A DNA stretch of 52,217 nt from Ignavibacteria bacterium (GTDB lineage: Bacteria > Bacteroidota > Ignavibacteria > Ignavibacteriales > Ignavibacteriaceae), in assembly GCA_030684555.1 (NCBI GenBank), contig JAUXVN010000117.1, forward strand, positions 1 to 52,217. Reading direction: 5' to 3'. Position 1 is the stretch's first letter, and each line of letters begins with the position of its first letter. A program made the position numbers and the translations under genes. Under the pieces are notes generated by a model, which saw only the letters and a program-made list of their open reading frames with translations, ran no database searches and was not told where the DNA came from. This document shows positions 43,062 through 52,217 of the stretch, piece after piece.

Positions 43062-44947
43062 ATAATTTTCGGAAGTTTGATTATGAAAGTAGTCCCCTTA
43101 TTTTCTTCACTTTGAGCAGTAATCAACCCCTTGTGTAAATCTATTATTTGTTTAACGAGAGCTAAGCCAAGCCCGGTTCCCGGAATTTCAGAGCCCGGAC
43201 GGCTAACTCTATAAAACTTTTGAAAAATAAACGGTAAATCTTTTTTAGGAATTCCAATTCCTGTATCGCTTATTATTACTTCAAACTCTTTATAAAAACT
43301 TTGTGCAAAAACAGCAACGCGTCCCCCTTCTGCGGTAAATTTGATTGCATTACTTAAAATGTTTTCGAATACCTGTTCAATTCTTTCTTTATCAAGATAA
43401 AGCATAACTTCTTCTGAAGGAATTTCAACAGAAAGAACGACATTTTTCTCTTCTGCTTTTTTTGTCATTCTTTCTATAACCTTTTGAAGTAGTAGAATTA
43501 CATCAAATTCCATTTTGTTAAGTGTGATTTTTCCGGCTTCAATTTTAGAAATGTCAAGTACATCATTTATAAGTTTAGAGAGACGTTTTGCTTCATTTAA
43601 AATTATCTGATTAAATTCAATTTTCATCGATTCGGGCATTTCATGGTCTGAGTCAATAGTTTCAGAAAAACCAATAATCGAAGCAAGAGGTGTTCGTAAT
43701 TCATGTGAAATATTTGATACAAATTCATTCTTCAGTCGATTAAGTTCTTCAAGAACAGATATTTTTTGTTTAGCTCTGTCTCTCTCAATTGCAATTAATC
43801 TATTTGCTTCAATAAACTTATTGTTAAGCTCTTTGGTTTTTTCTTGATCTAAAATTCTTTCGGTTATATCTCTACCAATACCGAGCATTCCTTCAACTTT
43901 TTCATTATCAAACGTAGAGCGTGCATTGATTTCGAAAATAATATTTTTTCCATACTTGCTATTAAAATTGACATTAAACGAAACGATTCGGTTTGATTTT
44001 AATATCTGTTGAAAAGATTTTACTACCGATGGTTTATCTTCATCAGAAACAAAATTTAGGAAGTGCTGCCCTTTTAGTTCATCCGGAAGATATTCGAGCG
44101 AAAGTGCTCCGTTGCTATTTACCGTGACGAAATTTCCTTTGAAATCAAGAACAAAAATAAGATCATCAGCAGTCTCAAATAATGTACGTAAACGCTCTTC
44201 CGACTTTTGAAGTAAAATCTGATTTTGCTTTTCACGCGTTACATCGTAAATAATGCCGTCTATTCTTGTGAGTTTACCTTCTTCAAAAACCGGAAAAGCG
44301 GAGTGTTTGAAATACAATTCATGTCCGGCAGGATTTACCATACTGTATTCAACAGTGGCTGCAATCCCTTTTCGAATAGTAAAGATAAACTCTTTCACTT
44401 TGGCGTAATCATCCGGATTAATCATTTTGATAATTTTAATCGGATGATTAATAATATCATCTTTAGAAACTCCCATTATTTTTTCAATTACATCGGTAAT
44501 GAAGTAGTAATTTTTGCCGTCCGGTGTAGATGAAAAAATAATCGCATCAAGAAAAGGGATTGTTCTTGACAAGTATCTTTCGTAAGTAATTCTTTCACAA
44601 TATATTGAATAGTTAGCTGCAGACTTTTCTAAAAGTGTTATTAAATTTTGATTTACCTGACTAACTTTCTCGTTATCTTCTAAAAGAAAAAATTCGTAAT
44701 GATTTTGAAATTCTTTTCGGAATGATACTTTTTTATTCGATTTTTGAAGTCCGTTTTGGAGATTGCTGTAGGAGAGTTCTTCTTTTTGGATATCTATTTC
44801 TATATCGGAATAGTAGAGATCAGAAATGTGAGGAACTGATATGATAACTTTATAGAGTTCACCATCTATTTTTTGAATTAGAAGACCGGAACTACAAGCC
44901 GAGTCGTCTACAATCAATTTAATTATATCAGTTACAATTTCTTTCAT
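43058..44947 (-). CDS. PAS-domain sensor histidine kinase
   Basis: A 629-residue soluble kinase. It has an N-terminal region without a named domain (1-120), two PAS domains (about 125-245 and 250-370), a coiled coil (370-405), HisKA with His415 in SHELRTP and a HATPase domain (DTGIGIP, GTGLGL). No membrane segment is seen, so it senses an intracellular cue. It overlaps the sigma-54 activator gene by 4 bp and heads the operon. Its promoter must lie in the 126-bp gap before the divergent transporter gene. Confidence 0.95.
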   Translation of the reverse strand: MKEIVTDIIKLIVDDSACSSGLLIQKIDGELYKVIISVPHISDLYYSDIEIDIQKEELSYSNLQNGLQKSNKKVSFRKEFQNHYEFFLLEDNEKVSQVNQNLITLLEKSAANYSIYCERITYERYLSRTIPFLDAIIFSSTPDGKNYYFITDVIEKIMGVSKDDIINHPIKIIKMINPDDYAKVKEFIFTIRKGIAATVEYSMVNPAGHELYFKHSAFPVFEEGKLTRIDGIIYDVTREKQNQILLQKSEERLRTLFETADDLIFVLDFKGNFVTVNSNGALSLEYLPDELKGQHFLNFVSDEDKPSVVKSFQQILKSNRIVSFNVNFNSKYGKNIIFEINARSTFDNEKVEGMLGIGRDITERILDQEKTKELNNKFIEANRLIAIERDRAKQKISVLEELNRLKNEFVSNISHELRTPLASIIGFSETIDSDHEMPESMKIEFNQIILNEAKRLSKLINDVLDISKIEAGKITLNKMEFDVILLLQKVIERMTKKAEEKNVVLSVEIPSEEVMLYLDKERIEQVFENILSNAIKFTAEGGRVAVFAQSFYKEFEVIISDTGIGIPKKDLPFIFQKFYRVSRPGSEIPGTGLGLALVKQIIDLHKGLITAQSEENKGTTFIIKLPKIM

Positions 44948-45073
44948 TAAGTTTCGGATAAGATAGAAAAATCAAAATTATAGTTGCTTAAAATACGAAT
45001 TTAAAGTTATGTTTTAAGAGTGTTGTTTAAACTTTGCGGTTAAAAATAAAGAAAAATCATCAATAAAATAAGC

Positions 45074-45925
45074 ATGTCACAAAAATTAGAAGAAGCCTCA
45101 TATTTCTCATTAGCTGCTAATATCTTTTTGTTTATTATAAAAATGATAATTGGAGTTATATCGAATTCGATTGCCGTAATTTCAGAGGCACTAAATTCGT
45201 TAACAGATATTGTATCGTCACTTGCAATTATGTACAGTGTTAAGGTTTCATTAAAAAAACCTGATGAAGATCATCAATTTGGACATGCCGCCGCTCAACC
45301 TCTTGCCGCTTTCATAATTGCACTTTTTGCAGCAATACTCTCAATTAATTTAATTGAAGAGGCTGTTAGACGAATAATTTCCCCAAGTGAAATCAAAATC
45401 AGTATTGCGGTTTATGTGGTTTTATTGATTACAATTGTTATAAAACTTTTGTTGACAAAATATCAATCCAAAATTGGTAAGGAGCATAAAAGTCCCGCAT
45501 TAAGAGCAAGTGCTGTTGATAGTTTGAATGATGTGCTTGCATCATCAATCGCAATAATTGGAATTATTGGAGTTCAATTTGGATTAGTAATTCTGGACAG
45601 TATCGCCGGTATATTTATCGCTTTCTTCATAGCAAAATCGGGTTATGAAATTGCAAGAGAAAATATCGATTATCTTATGGGAAGGGCTGCGGATGAGCAT
45701 CTTATCATAGATATTGCGAATAAAGCTTTGAAAGTTAAAGGAGTAGAAGGGTTAAATGAATTACGAACTTATTATGTTGGGGATAAATTTCATGTAGAAA
45801 TTCATATTGATGTTGATAAAAGCCTCAATACTAAAGAGTCACACGATATAGGGAAACAAGTTCAAGCAGAAATTTTAAAACTTGAAGATATTAGTAAAGT
45901 GTTTGTTCATATTGATCCGGTTTAA
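45074..45925 (+). CDS. Cation diffusion facilitator (CDF) transporter
   Basis: A 283-residue CDF-family metal exporter with six membrane helices and a C-terminal cytoplasmic domain (about 205-283, ending KVFVHIDPV). The helix-5 metal site is D149-x3-D153 (VDSLNDV). The helix-2 site reads N41-x3-D45 (LNSLTD), with Asn where His or Asp is usual, so substrate preference may differ from FieF or ZitB. Mn, Zn or Fe are candidates. It is divergent from the histidine kinase operon. Confidence 0.93.
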   Translation: MSQKLEEASYFSLAANIFLFIIKMIIGVISNSIAVISEALNSLTDIVSSLAIMYSVKVSLKKPDEDHQFGHAAAQPLAAFIIALFAAILSINLIEEAVRRIISPSEIKISIAVYVVLLITIVIKLLLTKYQSKIGKEHKSPALRASAVDSLNDVLASSIAIIGIIGVQFGLVILDSIAGIFIAFFIAKSGYEIARENIDYLMGRAADEHLIIDIANKALKVKGVEGLNELRTYYVGDKFHVEIHIDVDKSLNTKESHDIGKQVQAEILKLEDISKVFVHIDPV

Positions 45926-45962
45926 AAGACTTTAACCATAGATTACTTTTACGGTTTGAAAA

Positions 45963-46006
45963 AAAATCCCGGGACGGCTTTAACACCGTTCCGGGATTTT
46001 ATTTTT
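45963..46006. terminator. Strong bidirectional terminator
   Basis: AAAATCCCGGGACGG (45963-45977) pairs with CCGTTCCGGGATTTT (45986-46000) around an 8-base loop, with one G-T pair, and with A/T tracts on both sides. It separates the CDF gene from the converging propeller gene. Confidence 0.9.
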
Positions 46007-46017
46007 TGATGAGATGT

Positions 46018-49000
46018 TTATTTTATTTTCAATTCAGGTAGTGTTGAAGGGAGTACAGGCCCACCCAACTTATCAATCTCGTTTTGTAATTCTTTCAAGT
46101 CGACTTCAGCTAATTTCTTAATCTGATTATAAACCGGAGGGAATTCTTCAGCCAATATCTCATAGGCTCTGGTTTCATTCTTTGTAAGTTTTGACGTAGA
46201 ACGCCAATGAGTATAAGCTAAAGTTCCCAATCGTTCAGTAAATGTAACCGGCGAAGGCGAGTTTTCTTCTGCACTCGGACTGTCACTTCTTCTTGAGAAC
46301 ATCAATGAAATATTATCGAGTTCGAATGCCAATTTATCTGCTTTCATTAATAATTCATGCGATGCTGATGGAGTCGATATCACAGCCTGACGAAGATTAG
46401 TAACCTGTTTTATCACATCGTTCAAGTATTGATGAGTACCGCGGATAATTCTTCCAAGTTCATTCGATTTTTTCTGGAATGTCACTAATTCATTTCTATC
46501 AGGTGTTGGGAGCGTTGTATTTCGAAGTGTTTCGGCATTGAACGAAACTTCATCAGAAAGAATTTTTACACCATCACGGCTTACCATTTCCATATTGGCA
46601 GAATACTTGCCCGGCATAACAGGTGTAGTACTCTGCTGTTTTGAGGAAGGATCAAATTTTTCAGTACTAACCGAATTAAGATTTGGGAAACGCAAATCCC
46701 AATTTAATCTTTGAACCCCTTTACTTGCATTTTTTGTGATTTTTCTAATCACATTTCCACCTTCATCCTTAATATTAAAAACAAGATAGGGAGCTACTTC
46801 ACGTTGCTCTGCAAGAAGTTCTTCTTCTGTTGGTTGTGGAATTGCTTTGCCGTCTTTAAATAACAGTTTCTCTTTTTCGTTTCTGATTTCCTTTAATGTT
46901 TTCGGAACATCCTTAACATAATATGTGAGTGCCGCACCGAATTCAGGATTCGGAGCTCTATAATAATTTGCTCCTTGTGCGTATAATGCTGTAGACGGGA
47001 TATACATAAGCGCATCTTTTATTGGGAAAAGATAAGCTTCTTTATTCAACATATCTTTCGAGATATTTCTTAATGCTGAATAATCATCAATTACATAAAA
47101 TCCACGACCGAAAGTTCCGATTACCAAATCGCTTTCTCTTTTTTGAATTGAAATATCACGAACAGGAATATCGGGTAGACCGCTGTTTAGTTGAATCCAT
47201 TTATTTCCACCATCTACTGAAAAGAAAAATGAAAATTCTGTTCCGACAAATAGAAGATCAGCATTAACATAATCTTGTTCTATTGACCAAACCGAACCAT
47301 TTACATGTAAGTCGGCAGAAATTGATTTCCATGTTTTTCCTTTATCGTTACTTCTGTAAACATAAGGTTTGAAATCATCCCGTTTGTGATTATTAAAAGT
47401 TGCATAAACAATGTTCTCATCAAACTTTGATGCGAGAATATCACTTACATAAGTGTTCTCGGGAAGTCCGGGGAAATTAGAAACTTTGCGCCATGTTTTT
47501 GCATCTTCGCTTACTTGAATTAATCCGTCATCAGTTCCGGCATATAATAAATTTTCTTTTAATGGTGATTCAGTCATTGAAACAACCATTCCAAATAATG
47601 AAGTTGATTTATCTTTTGAAACTGCATCAACACTCCAATACTTTCCCATTACAGGCCAACTATTTCTATCTATTTGAGCAGATAGATCATCGCTAATAAC
47701 TTCCCATGTATCGCCTCTATCTTCACTTCTGAAAACTTTATTTGCGGCACAATAAATTCTTGTATTTTTATGAGGACTAATAAACAAAGGGGTATCCCAA
47801 TTCCATTTATAAGTATTTTCACCCTTACGCGGTTCGGGACGAATATCAACGGCTTCTCCGCTTTGTTTATCATATCGAACCATTCCGCCGTATTGAGATT
47901 CCGCATAAACTATATTTTGATTTTCCGGATCAACAGAAGACCAAAATCCATCGCCCCCATTTGTAATAAACCAATCTGAATTTACAATTCCATCTGCACT
48001 AATTGTGCGTGATGGACCGCCCATACTTGAATTGTCCTGAGTGCCGCCGTAGATAAAATAAAATGGGGTTGAGTTATCTGCAAAGACACGATAAAATTGT
48101 GTAACGGGGAGATTAGTTTTAAAATTCCAATTTTTTCCCATATCAAATGATTCATAAATTCCGCCGTCGCCTCCCATTAACAAATGGTCGGTGTTGTTTG
48201 GATTAATCCACAAAGCGTGATCATCAACATGACGATCATTAATTCCAACATTAACCCAGGTTTTACCCGCGTCAGTTGTAACTTTAGAAACAACTTCCAG
48301 AGAATAAACTTTATCGGTATTTTTCGGATCACAAACGATTTCGTTAAAATATTGTCCCGATGAAGTATAACTACTCATCTTTTCCCATGAAGCCCCGCGA
48401 TTAGTGCTTCTGAAAAACCCACCTGCTTTTTCGGCAGCTTCCATAATGATATAAATTATATCGGGATTAGCGGGAGAAATATCAATTCCCATTCCTCCAA
48501 TATCAACTTTAGGAAGACCATTCATAATCTTTTCCCATGTTTCGCCGGCATCTTCACTTTTATAAACTGCCGATTCGGGACCACCGCCGATTTTAGTAAA
48601 TACATGTCTGCGTCTTTGTTCAGAAGTTGCGTACATTACATCGGGATTTCGTGGATCGTAAATTAAATTATTAACTCCGGTATGCTCGCTTATATCGAGA
48701 ACCTTCTTCCATGTTTTTCCACCGTCAATTGATTTGTATAATCCACGTTCACCACCGGATCCCCATACTGAACCTTCGGCTGCAACAAATATGTTATTTG
48801 AGTTACGTGGATCGATAACAATTTTTCCGATTTGTCGGGATTCCTTTAACCCCATATTTTTCCAGGATTTTCCACCATCAATCGATTTATAAACACCATT
48901 ACCATAACCAAGTGCGCGTTGATGATTATTCTCTCCAGTTCCAATCCAAACAACAAAAGGATTATTCGGATCAATTGCGAGACAGCCGATTGAGTAAGCG

Positions 49001-49281
49001 CCCTGATTATCAAATATTGGTTCATAAGTAGTTCCGGCATTTGTAGTTTTCCAAACATGACCGCTTGCAACACCTACATAATACTCGCTAAAGTTGTTTG
49101 GGTTAAATGCAAAATCCGAAATTCTTCCGGATGTTAATGCAGGTCCTATTCCGCGCCATTTTAATCCCTTAAAGGTTGAAGAGTTCATTGGGTCTTTGTT
49201 TTCTTTACTTTCTTCCTGTGCGAAGAGGTTAAGACTCAACAATAAAATAAAAAGTAGAATTGATAGATATTTTAGTTTCAT
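46018..49281 (-). CDS. Large exported VPS10/sortilin-type beta-propeller protein
   Basis: A 1087-residue exported protein with signal peptide MKLKYLSILLFILLLSLNLFA. The body (about 35-740) holds many sortilin/BNR-type repeats with S-x-D-x-G-x-T/S-W motifs (YKSIDGGKSW, YKSIDGGKTW, YKSEDAGETW, YRSNDKGKTW), forming large propellers. The last 250 residues are helical and charged, and there is no type IX sorting domain. Homologues are often labelled glycosyl hydrolases, but no catalytic residues can be assigned. I chose ATG 49281, preceded by GGGTG; the upstream codon at 49290 is GTG. Confidence 0.88.
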   Translation of the reverse strand: MKLKYLSILLFILLLSLNLFAQEESKENKDPMNSSTFKGLKWRGIGPALTSGRISDFAFNPNNFSEYYVGVASGHVWKTTNAGTTYEPIFDNQGAYSIGCLAIDPNNPFVVWIGTGENNHQRALGYGNGVYKSIDGGKSWKNMGLKESRQIGKIVIDPRNSNNIFVAAEGSVWGSGGERGLYKSIDGGKTWKKVLDISEHTGVNNLIYDPRNPDVMYATSEQRRRHVFTKIGGGPESAVYKSEDAGETWEKIMNGLPKVDIGGMGIDISPANPDIIYIIMEAAEKAGGFFRSTNRGASWEKMSSYTSSGQYFNEIVCDPKNTDKVYSLEVVSKVTTDAGKTWVNVGINDRHVDDHALWINPNNTDHLLMGGDGGIYESFDMGKNWNFKTNLPVTQFYRVFADNSTPFYFIYGGTQDNSSMGGPSRTISADGIVNSDWFITNGGDGFWSSVDPENQNIVYAESQYGGMVRYDKQSGEAVDIRPEPRKGENTYKWNWDTPLFISPHKNTRIYCAANKVFRSEDRGDTWEVISDDLSAQIDRNSWPVMGKYWSVDAVSKDKSTSLFGMVVSMTESPLKENLLYAGTDDGLIQVSEDAKTWRKVSNFPGLPENTYVSDILASKFDENIVYATFNNHKRDDFKPYVYRSNDKGKTWKSISADLHVNGSVWSIEQDYVNADLLFVGTEFSFFFSVDGGNKWIQLNSGLPDIPVRDISIQKRESDLVIGTFGRGFYVIDDYSALRNISKDMLNKEAYLFPIKDALMYIPSTALYAQGANYYRAPNPEFGAALTYYVKDVPKTLKEIRNEKEKLLFKDGKAIPQPTEEELLAEQREVAPYLVFNIKDEGGNVIRKITKNASKGVQRLNWDLRFPNLNSVSTEKFDPSSKQQSTTPVMPGKYSANMEMVSRDGVKILSDEVSFNAETLRNTTLPTPDRNELVTFQKKSNELGRIIRGTHQYLNDVIKQVTNLRQAVISTPSASHELLMKADKLAFELDNISLMFSRRSDSPSAEENSPSPVTFTERLGTLAYTHWRSTSKLTKNETRAYEILAEEFPPVYNQIKKLAEVDLKELQNEIDKLGGPVLPSTLPELKIK

Positions 49282-49519
49282 ATAATTCACCCGGTTTGTG
49301 AAAGACGAAAATTTGTTTGGTCAAAAAATAATCAATGTGAAATCATTTTCTTAAAAAAAATATTTAAGCGGAGATATAAAGTCGCGAACAAAATTGTAAA
49401 ATAAAGTTAAAAACAAAATTGAAACTGCAACCAGGGATGATTAAATCGAATTTATTTTAATTTCGATTGAAATTATTACATTTATTGAATAAGTTGACAA
49501 TGAAAATAAAGGAGTTTTT

Positions 49520-51637
49520 ATGAAGTCTCTGATTTTATTTGTTGTTTTTAATTCCGTTCTATTTGGACAATTTTCGCAGGAATGGGATACACTCTCTTTT
49601 AATCATTACATTAATGATATGAAGTGTACTAATAACGGAAACCTTTTTATTTCTACTGAAGAAGGACTTTTCAAATCAACTGATTTAGGAAATACATTTG
49701 AATCTCTTTCCAACACCTCCACTATCTTAACCACTGTCGTTAATGAAAATCAAATTTTCTCATATTTAAATAATTCCATTGTCGTTTATACTTCTGATAA
49801 CGGAAGCAATTGGATATTAAAAACAAACCCACTTACAAACGAATACCCTTCCTTCTTTGAAGCCGATGAGAGAGGCTGGTTATACCTTGGTACTGAAGAC
49901 GGGAATTTATTTCGGTCAAAAGATAATGCAACAAATTGGACAAAGATTTATGATCATCCATCGAATAATCAACTCTCGAAAATATCATTTAAAGATTCGA
50001 ATATAATTTATCTTGCAATACATCAACAAGGACTTGATATATCAACAGATACAGGAGAAACATGGAATGAATTTATCTCAACCGGTTCTGGCGGCTGGGG
50101 AGGCAGAATTGATTTTGTCCAGGCTCCGAATGGTGATTTTTTTGTGTCGGATCTGGTAGGATTTTTTCAAACAGACAGCAATGGTATATTTAAGAAAAAA
50201 CGACTTGGTTTTTATCAGTTCAACCAATTAGAAATTGATAAAAATAATAACCTATTTATGGCCGGATATCAAAATGTTTTCAAATCAACCGATATGGGAA
50301 ATACCTGGTATCCATTAATTAACAAAAACTATTCAAGCGCTTCAACCTGGATGTATATCCTTACAGTCGATTCTGTTTTATTTGCCAGACAAAATAACAG
50401 CATAATGCGAAATATCATTAAACCGGGAGTAATTCCAAACACTATCGGTAAAAACTACTTCCCAACAAAAGTTGGAAATAGTTATATGTACAGGGATGTT
50501 GACTGGACAGGGATGTATCCGAGTTATGTTACTTATTCAAAATATTATATTACTGCGGATTCCATCATAAATGGTAAAGAATATTTCCATCATACTAATT
50601 TTGGATGGGTTAGATATTCAGAAGAAGAGAAAAGATTGGTTAAGTTTAATAATGGTTCCGAGGATTTAATTATGGATTTTAATTACCCGGAAGGAACGCT
50701 CATTTCTCGTCCTATTACATTTGAGCCATTTGATTCTCAATATATTCAGATAATCGGGAACTCCACTGTTCCAAACTATCAATTTCATTCAAAAGGTTTT
50801 ACTTTTTTTGTTAGTGAAGGAAGTTATTCATTTTTGTTTACTGAAAATATTGGATATAGCGGTTCGAACGGGATTAATTATACATTTGGTTCTGTAGATA
50901 ACAAACTCATCCAATGTATTTCAACAGATACTTTGGGAAATCCTTTTATAATCGATTATACTCACAATCCCCAAATTCTTTTTCAACCGGTAACTACTAC
51001 TAAAGACTCAATAATTTCATTTCAGTTTACGGTTAAACATAATTATTCTGCAGCTTGTTCCGTACTGCTCGGGACAAATAATTTTATTGAAACAGTAACA
51101 ATGGAAGGTTTCTACACAAACGGAGTGGATACAACTGACTTCACTCCCATTAACGGAATGAATTTACATTGTACGCTCGAATATGTTATTACAACACCGA
51201 TAAATCTTGATAAACTAAAATCCGGTTACAAGCTCTATTACAGATTAACCGCTAAAGATAAGGGGATGATGCCTCATTATGGATATTCCCCGAACGTTTC
51301 AACTTATCATACAATTAAATTTGATACAACAAATTCGATAAATATAACTGATGAGATTCCAAATGAGTTTGCGCTTTATCAGAATTATCCCAATCCATTT
51401 AATCCAACTACAAAAATTAAGTTTGCAATTCCGAAAAGTGAAAATGTAACTTTAAAGGTTTATGATATTTTAGGGAAGGAACTTTTTACATTAGTAAATG
51501 AGTGGTTGAGTGCGGGGACGTACGATGTTACTGTAACATCAAATCATTTTAATCATCAATTGTCGAGTGGTGTTTATATTTACAGAATTCAAGCAGGGGA
51601 ATATTCATCTTCCAAAAAATTAATATTAATGAAATAA
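49520..51637 (+). CDS. Type IX-secreted beta-propeller protein
   Basis: A 705-residue secreted protein: signal peptide MKSLILFVVFNSVLFGQ, a propeller of BNR-like repeats in the first about 300 residues (FKSTDLGNTF, STDTGETW, FKSTDMGNTW), a middle domain of unknown fold, and a C-terminal type IX sorting domain (about 620-705, YQNYPNPFNPTTKIKF then LKVYDILGKELF, LSSGVYIYRIQAG). It should cross the outer membrane by T9SS. The gene starts after a 229-bp divergent gap, and AAGGAG precedes the ATG. Its last base is shared with the next start codon (TAATG). Confidence 0.92.
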   Translation: MKSLILFVVFNSVLFGQFSQEWDTLSFNHYINDMKCTNNGNLFISTEEGLFKSTDLGNTFESLSNTSTILTTVVNENQIFSYLNNSIVVYTSDNGSNWILKTNPLTNEYPSFFEADERGWLYLGTEDGNLFRSKDNATNWTKIYDHPSNNQLSKISFKDSNIIYLAIHQQGLDISTDTGETWNEFISTGSGGWGGRIDFVQAPNGDFFVSDLVGFFQTDSNGIFKKKRLGFYQFNQLEIDKNNNLFMAGYQNVFKSTDMGNTWYPLINKNYSSASTWMYILTVDSVLFARQNNSIMRNIIKPGVIPNTIGKNYFPTKVGNSYMYRDVDWTGMYPSYVTYSKYYITADSIINGKEYFHHTNFGWVRYSEEEKRLVKFNNGSEDLIMDFNYPEGTLISRPITFEPFDSQYIQIIGNSTVPNYQFHSKGFTFFVSEGSYSFLFTENIGYSGSNGINYTFGSVDNKLIQCISTDTLGNPFIIDYTHNPQILFQPVTTTKDSIISFQFTVKHNYSAACSVLLGTNNFIETVTMEGFYTNGVDTTDFTPINGMNLHCTLEYVITTPINLDKLKSGYKLYYRLTAKDKGMMPHYGYSPNVSTYHTIKFDTTNSINITDEIPNEFALYQNYPNPFNPTTKIKFAIPKSENVTLKVYDILGKELFTLVNEWLSAGTYDVTVTSNHFNHQLSSGVYIYRIQAGEYSSSKKLILMK

Positions 51638-52032
51638 TGACAAACATATTTATTGCTTCACATAATCCGGGTAAAATCGATGCTGCCAAAAGTGCATTCG
51701 AAAATTATTTTTCAAATATTGTTGTTGAAGGAATTGATATTGATTCTGGTGTTCCTTCACAACCAATCGGAGACGAGACGTTTAATGGAGCTGAGTCACG
51801 TGCATCAAATCTGATGAATCTATTAAAAGAAAAAAATATTTCTGAAGGATTTGTCGTCGGTATTGAAGGAGGGGTAACACAAATAACAGAAAAATGGTTT
51901 TCGTTTGGGGCAGTATGTATTAAAGATTTTTCGGGAAGAACCGGATTTGGTGCTTCATCACTTTTCCCTTTACCGGATAAAGTAATCGAAGAAGTTTTGA
52001 ATAGAGTTGAACTTGGAAAAGGGCATCTCTAA
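51637..52032 (+). pseudogene. yjjX: Inosine/xanthosine triphosphatase (YjjX family), truncated by an IS
   Basis: The frame begins like YjjX/DUF84 NTPases: MTNIFIASHNPGKIDAAKSA, SGVPSQPIGDETFNGA and GIEGGV. It should continue to about 170-180 residues with the R-x-x-E-GAIG-x-LT-x-G-x-x-TR region. It stops at 131. Native sequence ends at about Lys128 (VELGK), and the last three residues GHL are encoded by the left terminus of the insertion sequence beginning at 52021. The enzyme would remove deaminated purine nucleotides. Loss of the C-terminal catalytic segment should inactivate it. Confidence 0.85.
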
Positions 52033-52217
52033 AAACTCACCCAAGAGTTAATAAAAAGTAAAAGAAAGAAAGGAATAGAAATCGTAAAGTTGTATTTTTA
52101 CGATAGTAATAAATAAAAGAAATTATATGAACCACGGAAAATACAAACACAAACAAGCAAAAGGATTATTTGACGAATCACTTCGCTTAGAACAACTAAC
52201 AGCAACCAAAGATCCAC
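52021..52217 (+). mobile_element. Left end of an IS5-like insertion sequence (runs off the window)
   Basis: GGGCATCTCTAAAAACT (52021-52037) matches the MITE termini at 39053-39069 and 39135-39151 (consensus GGGCnnCTCTAAAAACT). A hairpin ATCGTAAA/TTTACGAT follows (52081-52104), then a transposase reading frame. The right end is outside the window, so its length and target duplication cannot be seen. Confidence 0.8.
52127..52217 (+). CDS. Partial transposase N-terminus (IS5-type)
   Basis: ATG 52127 opens a frame that stays open to the window edge: MNHGKYKHKQAKGLFDESLR then LEQLTATKDP. The pattern LFDE-x-x-RLE-x-L-x-x-x-x-DP is typical of the start of IS5-family transposases. Only 30 residues are visible, so the group within the family and whether it is intact cannot be judged. 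Confidence 0.7.
   Translation, partial: MNHGKYKHKQAKGLFDESLRLEQLTATKDP

Overview
The window looks like an AT-rich chromosome segment from a Bacteroidota/Ignavibacteriota-type bacterium, most like the Ignavibacteria. The main clue is the type IX secretion C-terminal sorting domain of the 49520-51637 protein (NYPNPFNPTTKIKF, LKVYDILGKE, LSSGVYIYRIQAG). Supporting clues are an S46 dipeptidyl-peptidase, a DUF3078 barrel, a TonB receptor/DUF4249 lipoprotein pair, a PEGA/propeller lipoprotein and very large PAS histidine kinases. No rRNA, phage or CRISPR array is visible. One tRNA (Ser-UGA) is present.

Layout. (1) 1-7477: a hairpin-rich repeat region, a 1555-residue hybrid sensor kinase (minus), a TrpF-like barrel lacking the catalytic cysteine, and a region of inverted-repeat elements. 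(2) 7478-18862: a plus-strand stress/membrane island. It holds a SulP transporter, an isoprenylcysteine-methyltransferase-like pseudogene, a flavin reductase, a small acidic protein, a baeRF3 protein, an alpha/beta hydrolase, a DUF202 protein, a leaderless SoxB-like metallophosphatase, small stress membrane proteins (Thivi_2564, GlsB/YeaQ and lmo0937 types), a cysteine-rich multi-cluster Fe-S protein and an N-terminally truncated AI-2E permease. Three copies of a 34-bp element (9490, 15930, 18356) lie in its intergenic regions, two of them just upstream of small genes. (3) 18600-21730: a decayed zone with a cupin fragment, a SulP tail fragment, VapBC and HigBA toxin-antitoxin pairs, and tRNA-Ser with its terminator. 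(4) 21946-38271: envelope and housekeeping genes (DUF3078 barrel, MscL, S46 peptidase, TonB receptor plus DUF4249, propeller lipoprotein, glycerate kinase, class A PBP, Nudix hydrolase, glucose-6-phosphate isomerase, GH13 enzyme). (5) 38352-44947: a beta-barrel, an IS5-like MITE, and a four-gene minus-strand signalling operon (PAS histidine kinase, sigma-54 activator, STAS protein, dual-receiver PP2C phosphatase). (6) 45074-52217: a CDF transporter, two large exported propeller proteins, and an NTPase gene cut by the left end of an insertion sequence whose terminus matches the MITE at 39053-39151.

How it may work together. The island combines redox proteins, a stress-type hydrolase and tiny membrane proteins typical of general or envelope stress regulons. 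The repeated 34-bp element is the best candidate for a shared control site. The kinase/sigma-54/STAS/phosphatase operon is a second regulatory unit that appears to join phosphorelay to partner switching. The region has been reshaped by mobile elements: two hairpin/MITE families, one IS end and at least four gene fragments.

Limits: all family calls come from reading the sequence. No alignment, structure prediction or database search was run.
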